Shown one piece after another: positions 5,000 to 7,975 of a stretch of 7,975 nucleotides of DNA. The stretch is from Prevotella sp. UBA4339 (GTDB lineage: Bacteria > Bacteroidota > Bacteroidia > Bacteroidales > Bacteroidaceae). The notes beneath the pieces are model-generated. The model worked only from the letters and a program-made list of their open reading frames with translations, ran no database searches and was not told the DNA's origin. The stretch spans positions 16,066 to 24,040 of the forward strand of contig DGTJ01000018.1 of the NCBI GenBank assembly GCA_002393725.1, written 5' to 3'. The first letter of the stretch is position 1, and each line of letters begins with the position of its first letter. A program made the position numbers and the translations under genes.

Positions 5000-6915
5000 A
5001 GAGAGTAGGCAGTGCACTGAAGTGGTTCTTCTCTAGTCCCGCATGTGTTTTCTTCCTTGGACTGGCAGTTGTCCTTACTGCCACCACCATAGAGACGCTG
5101 CGAGGGCGAGCCACTAATTTCTACGACTACTATGATGCCACCAATATGTTCTGGGCAGGCATCAATCCATACACACTGGAGTTTATAGAGGCTCATAGCA
5201 TCTGGTTTCTCTATACTCCAGTGTTTACTACTATATGGGCTCCCATATTCCTCCTGCCGGAGTGGTTGGGACCCTACGTCTGGAATGTGTTCAACTACTG
5301 CATGCTCTGTCTTGCCATCAAGACACTGCCTGCACCGTTGGCTCCCTTCAGGATGAAGATATTCCTGTTTCTGCTGCTGCTGATCCTGCAGAGCACGTTC
5401 TGCTTCCAGTACAACATGGTGGTGTGCTATATCTTCCTCTTCGCATTCACGCTGCTCGAAAGCGGGAAGCCCTTCTGGGCCACGCTGCTCATCATGATAT
5501 CAGCCACCACGAAGTATTATGGCGCCATCGAACTGGGTCTGCTGCTATGCTATCCCAAGTTCTGGCGAAACATAGGCTATGCTTTGTTCTGGGGAGTCGT
5601 GCTGCTTCTGCTGCCAATGATAAATACCGCCTTCGACAATGTGTTCCTGCTTTACAAGAGCATGTGGGGCACGTATGAGTCGCATCGCAGTGCGGTGGAT
5701 TATCCAGGACTGTTCTTCGCAAGAGGGCTGAAGCCACTGCTGCTGCCCAACCTCCGATTGGTGCAGGTTGCAGTGCTCGTGCTTATCTCTGCCCTGTTCT
5801 TCTGGCGCAACAGGCGCTGGAGCGATTTCCGCTTCAGGGTTGAGGCTCTCGCAGTCATGATGGGGTATATCATACTGTTCAGCGACAGCCCGGAGACTCA
5901 TACTTATATGATCACCCTGGCTGGCTATCTCATGGCTTTCTGGCTGCAGCCTGAGCGCACGAGGTTGGACTGGGTGCTTTTCTGGCTGCTCTTTGTCAAC
6001 TTCTGCATCCTGCCCGTAGATGCCATCTGTCCTACACCCGTCTACCGGTTCTTCCATGATAACTTCTGGCTCGACGTCTACTGTATGGCGTTCGCCTGGT
6101 TGCGAGTCCTGTGGTGGGCTGTAAAGCCTGATAGGATACCCTTCCCGGCTGTGGGTCGCATGGTGGCTACGCTACTTCTGCTGCTTTGTGCTGTAGGCGT
6201 GCAGGCTCAGGATCGTCACTACCGCATCAATGGCGTGAGTTTCACTATGAAGTATGTCAAGGGAGGCTCGTTTGTGATGGGAGCCGCAGAGAGCGACACC
6301 GTAGCCGATGCTGACGAGAAGCCTGCCCACAGGGCTGTAGTGGGCGATTTCTATATCGGTGAGACAGAGGTCACTCAGGAGCTGTGGAAGGCTGTCATGG
6401 GCAAGAATCCCGCCAAGTTCAAGGGTGAGAACCAGCCTGTTGAGAATGTGTCGTACAAGGATTGCCAGAAGTTCATCAGCCGCCTCAGCCGTATGACGGG
6501 CCGCGAGTTCCGCCTGCCTACAGAGACGGAATGGGAGTATGCTGCCAGGGGCGGAAGCAGGTCAAGAGGCTATCTCTATGCCGGGGGCAACGATACGGCC
6601 AGCGTGGCTTGGCTGAGCACCGACAGCCTCTGGGCTCGCCACATGCCTGTAGCTTCCAAGCGGGCTAATGAGCTGGGGTTGTATGATATGAGTGGGAGCG
6701 TATGGGAGTGGTGCGATACGCCATACGAGCCTTACTCGGCTGATAAGGGCACATTCTTCACGCGGCTCGTAAGAAGTCGTTTCAAGGTGATACGCGGAAG
6801 CGGATTCAGGGGCTATGCCCGTTATGCGAGAGTGTCAAACCGCTATAGTCAGGCTTACTGGCGTGCCGATCCTACTCTGGGTCTCCGCCTTGCCATGACG
6901 TTAAAAAGAGAATGA
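4996..6915 (+). CDS. Fusion: GT87-like polytopic glycosyltransferase plus C-terminal SUMF1/FGE-like domain
   Basis: The reading frame encodes 639 residues in two parts. Residues 1-380 form a polytopic membrane protein (about 11-12 helices, e.g. 15-34, 118-135, 137-154, 193-210, 253-271, 323-341) resembling GT87/DUF2029: the first periplasmic loop has DYYDATNMFWAGINPY (44-59), with D44 matching the catalytic Asp position of PimE-type enzymes, then WFLYTPVF (70-77), FQYN (137-140) and ATTKYYG (170-176). Such enzymes use polyprenyl-phosphate sugars on the periplasmic face. Residues 405-639 form a SUMF1-like domain: GGSFVMG (423-429), GETEVTQELW (455-464), FRLPTETEWEYAARGG (505-520), GSVWEW (567-572), VIRGSGF and GLRLAM. 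Between them lies a signal-peptide-like stretch (389-404, ending VQA). The two key cysteines of formylglycine-generating enzyme are absent, so a binding or structural role is more likely. Both gene ends are ATGA overlaps. It may be a true fusion, or two genes joined by loss of a stop codon. Confidence 0.82.
   Translation: MKRVGSALKWFFSSPACVFFLGLAVVLTATTIETLRGRATNFYDYYDATNMFWAGINPYTLEFIEAHSIWFLYTPVFTTIWAPIFLLPEWLGPYVWNVFNYCMLCLAIKTLPAPLAPFRMKIFLFLLLLILQSTFCFQYNMVVCYIFLFAFTLLESGKPFWATLLIMISATTKYYGAIELGLLLCYPKFWRNIGYALFWGVVLLLLPMINTAFDNVFLLYKSMWGTYESHRSAVDYPGLFFARGLKPLLLPNLRLVQVAVLVLISALFFWRNRRWSDFRFRVEALAVMMGYIILFSDSPETHTYMITLAGYLMAFWLQPERTRLDWVLFWLLFVNFCILPVDAICPTPVYRFFHDNFWLDVYCMAFAWLRVLWWAVKPDRIPFPAVGRMVATLLLLLCAVGVQAQDRHYRINGVSFTMKYVKGGSFVMGAAESDTVADADEKPAHRAVVGDFYIGETEVTQELWKAVMGKNPAKFKGENQPVENVSYKDCQKFISRLSRMTGREFRLPTETEWEYAARGGSRSRGYLYAGGNDTASVAWLSTDSLWARHMPVASKRANELGLYDMSGSVWEWCDTPYEPYSADKGTFFTRLVRSRFKVIRGSGFRGYARYARVSNRYSQAYWRADPTLGLRLAMTLKRE
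6151..6207 (+). other. Internal signal-peptide-like segment at the GT87/SUMF1 seam
   Basis: Residues 386-404 of the fusion read like the start of an independent secreted protein: an in-frame GTG at 6151 and an ATG at 6160, an Arg at 388, a leucine-rich core (392-398) and VQA just before Gln405, a good type I signal-peptidase site. In the fused protein this stretch would act as the last membrane helix and place the SUMF1-like domain in the periplasm, possibly with cleavage. It could also be a separate internal start. The sequence shows no stop codon between the halves. Confidence 0.6.
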
Positions 6916-7634
6916 TTATGAAGGCATTGGTAATACATGCAGCAAAGCTGAAGGAGCGTGGCGAGCACATGGACCGCATGCTTCGTGGTATAGGCATGGA
7001 GTATGAGTTTATACGCGAGGCCGATCTTGACGACCTGAGTAAGGAACTGCTATGCAAGTATTTCACTCAAGGCGAGAAGATGGCAGCCAGTCCGCTGCCT
7101 CGCTACAGTTGTGCCACGAAGCATTTCCTGGCTTATAAGAAAATCGTTGACGAGGTAATGGATGGTGCTCTCATCTTGGAGGATGACATCGTGCTTCATG
7201 ATGACTTCCTGGATTATTTCGACAAGAGCATCAGTGAGTTTTATGAGCGCTTTGCAGAGCGTCCTGCGATGATATCCTATGAAGACAGCTCGCTGCAGTT
7301 CGTGCCTCGCAGCCAGCGGAAGAAGGGTCAGCTGCTGTATTACGGAAAGAAGGACCGTATGGCGGGGGCTTATTATATGAGCCGCAGGTGTGCCGAGGCA
7401 ATCCTGAGCGACCTGTCAGCCCATAAGTGCCACACAACTGATGCCGACACCTATCACTACCACTTGCTGAAGCAGGGCGTAATCGACTATCTGTGGTGTC
7501 AGCCCGCACTTGCCACTCAGGGCTCTTTCACAGGCGCGTTCCGCTCTTCACTGTCTTCGAAGAAGGATCGTATGATAGAATTCCGGTGGTGGTTCAAGAA
7601 GAACTATAAGCGACTGCTCTACTGGTTCAGATAA
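6912..7634 (+). CDS. GT25-family glycosyltransferase (LPS-type)
   Basis: This 240-residue protein matches the GT25 family, typified by LOS/LPS galactosyl- and glucosyltransferases. It opens with MKALVIHAAKLKERGEHM (3-20), the family's N-terminal strand and nucleotide region. YSCATKHFLAYKKIVD (65-80) corresponds to the conserved G-C-x-x-SH helix, ALILEDDIVL (86-95) contains the LEDD metal/donor motif (89-92), AGAYYMSRRCAEAIL (151-165) is the usual Y-x-x-S region, and DADTYHYHLL (177-186) contains the late Asp motif. The C-terminus is basic and aromatic (225-240), which could help it sit on the inner membrane. It is expected to add a hexose to a lipid-linked or LPS-core acceptor in the cytoplasm. 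The ATG at 6912 overlaps the preceding stop (ATGA) after a purine-rich AAAAAGAGA; a second in-frame ATG at 6918 aligns better with the family start, and the two cannot be separated here. It is the last gene of the operon, followed by a hairpin terminator. Confidence 0.92.
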   Translation: MIMKALVIHAAKLKERGEHMDRMLRGIGMEYEFIREADLDDLSKELLCKYFTQGEKMAASPLPRYSCATKHFLAYKKIVDEVMDGALILEDDIVLHDDFLDYFDKSISEFYERFAERPAMISYEDSSLQFVPRSQRKKGQLLYYGKKDRMAGAYYMSRRCAEAILSDLSAHKCHTTDADTYHYHLLKQGVIDYLWCQPALATQGSFTGAFRSSLSSKKDRMIEFRWWFKKNYKRLLYWFR

Positions 7635-7635
7635 G

Positions 7636-7680
7636 AAAAAAAGAGCGACGGCTGCTACTTCTTGTAGCGGCCGTTTGTTA
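7636..7680. terminator. Two-way hairpin terminator between convergent GT25 and GT90 genes
   Basis: ACGGCTGCTAC (7648-7658) and GTAGCGGCCGT (7664-7674) form an 11-bp stem with one T-G wobble around a TTCTT loop. On the plus strand it is followed by TTTGTT, ending the GT25 operon 14 bases after its stop. On the minus strand it is followed, after five bases, by seven Ts (7642-7636), ending the GT90 gene. The hairpin contains the last five codons and the stop of GT90, so coding and termination overlap. Confidence 0.75.
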
Positions 7681-7975
7681 TCTCGAAGTATTTCTTCAGC
7701 ACCAGCAGCGAGATGAGGCTCTCGCGCTCCTTGTCACGGAACTGGTCGATGTATTCGTGGGCATGCTGGATGATGGCCTCTGCCTCCTCGGGATGGTCGA
7801 TGTAGTACTGCAGGCGCTCTTCGAGGTCGGAGAAGTCTTCCTTCACCTCTATGTAGTGATAGTTAGGTATGAGCCTGCCCTCCATGAACCAAGTCTCCTG
7901 AGTGTGCTTAGGGGTCACTGCGATGCAGTTGGATGACATCACCCACTTGAGGTTCGATGCCACGTCGTTGCCTTC
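7655..7975 (-). CDS. GT90-family (CAP10/LpsA-like) glycosyltransferase (5' partial)
   Basis: Only the last 106 residues lie in the window; the frame is open through base 7975 and the GTG at 7961-7963 is internal (Val), not a start. The visible part begins EGNDVASNLKWVMSSN and continues with a TPKHTQETWFMEGRLIPN segment, HYIEVKEDFSDLEERLQYY and HPEEAEAIIQHAHEYIDQF. This pattern of an acceptor/donor pocket segment followed by a charged C-terminal helix pair is that of the CAP10/GT90 family of bacterial LPS-modifying glycosyltransferases. It would add a sugar, often from a UDP donor, to LPS or a related glycan on the cytoplasmic side. The catalytic N-terminal part is outside the window, so activity cannot be judged. 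The gene converges on the GT25 operon and ends within the shared hairpin terminator. The neighbouring sequence upstream is not visible, so its operon is unknown. Confidence 0.86.
   Translation of the reverse strand, partial: EGNDVASNLKWVMSSNCIAVTPKHTQETWFMEGRLIPNYHYIEVKEDFSDLEERLQYYIDHPEEAEAIIQHAHEYIDQFRDKERESLISLLVLKKYFEITNGRYKK

Noticed and set aside
5367..5392. CTG-rich run resembling a short tandem repeat
   Set aside because: It encodes a leucine-rich membrane helix with CTG the preferred Leu codon, and does not continue as a regular repeat.
5545..6057. Minus-strand open frame (170 codons) opposite the GT87-like region
   Set aside because: Its product is rich in Gln, His and Pro without a fold signature, typical of antisense reading of hydrophobic membrane-protein codons.
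4996..6915. Two separate genes, GT87-like and SUMF1-like, rather than one
   Set aside because: The frame is continuous and no stop codon separates the halves, so a single CDS is annotated; the internal start is kept only as an alternative in the findings.

Overview
The window looks like the chromosome of a member of the Bacteroidota, most likely Prevotella or a close Bacteroidales relative. The evidence is the promoter type (a TAnnTTTG -7 box with TTG 19 bases upstream), start codons in A/T-rich context with no strong Shine-Dalgarno sequence, a C-terminal aromatic beta-barrel protein of a type I associate with Bacteroidales, and protein sequences that read like Prevotella/Bacteroides families. 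The genus is an inference from family resemblance; no database search was possible.

Layout: (1) bases 1-1581 (+) hold the 3' part of a gene for a large outer-membrane beta-barrel protein of the Bacteroidales helix-hairpin-helix/barrel type, whose 5' end is outside the window. (2) Bases 1578-3076 (-) are a two-gene operon, a GtrA-family membrane protein followed by a GT4 glycosyltransferase, joined by an ATGA overlap; its stop codon overlaps the stop of the barrel gene. (3) Bases 3077-3173 are a compact divergent promoter region with two mirror-image -7 boxes. (4) Bases 3174-7634 (+) are a tightly coupled four-gene operon: a HisC-like PLP enzyme, a LicC-like nucleotidyltransferase, a GT87-like multi-spanning glycosyltransferase fused in frame to a SUMF1/FGE-like domain, and a GT25 glycosyltransferase. 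Every junction is an ATGA stop/start overlap. (5) A hairpin at 7648-7674 lies between the GT25 gene and a convergent gene, and serves as a likely two-way terminator. (6) Bases 7655-7975 (-) hold the 3' end of a GT90 (CAP10/LpsA-like) glycosyltransferase.

Taken together this is a cell-surface glycan assembly locus (lipopolysaccharide core, O-antigen or another surface glycan). GT4, GT25 and GT90 enzymes would act on the cytoplasmic side with nucleotide sugars, the GT87-like protein would act on the periplasmic side with a polyprenyl-phosphate sugar, and GtrA would fit flipping of such a lipid-linked sugar. The PLP enzyme plus cytidylyltransferase-like pair suggests production of an activated small amino-alcohol phosphate (for example CDP-ethanolamine or a CDP-serinol-like compound) for decorating that glycan.

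The two most unusual points are the in-frame fusion of the GT87-like membrane enzyme to a SUMF1-like domain that keeps an apparent signal peptide and cleavage site at the seam, and the coupled PLP enzyme/LicC-like pair whose product is not evident. No mobile element, CRISPR array or RNA gene was seen, and there is no stretch above 300 bases without a gene.
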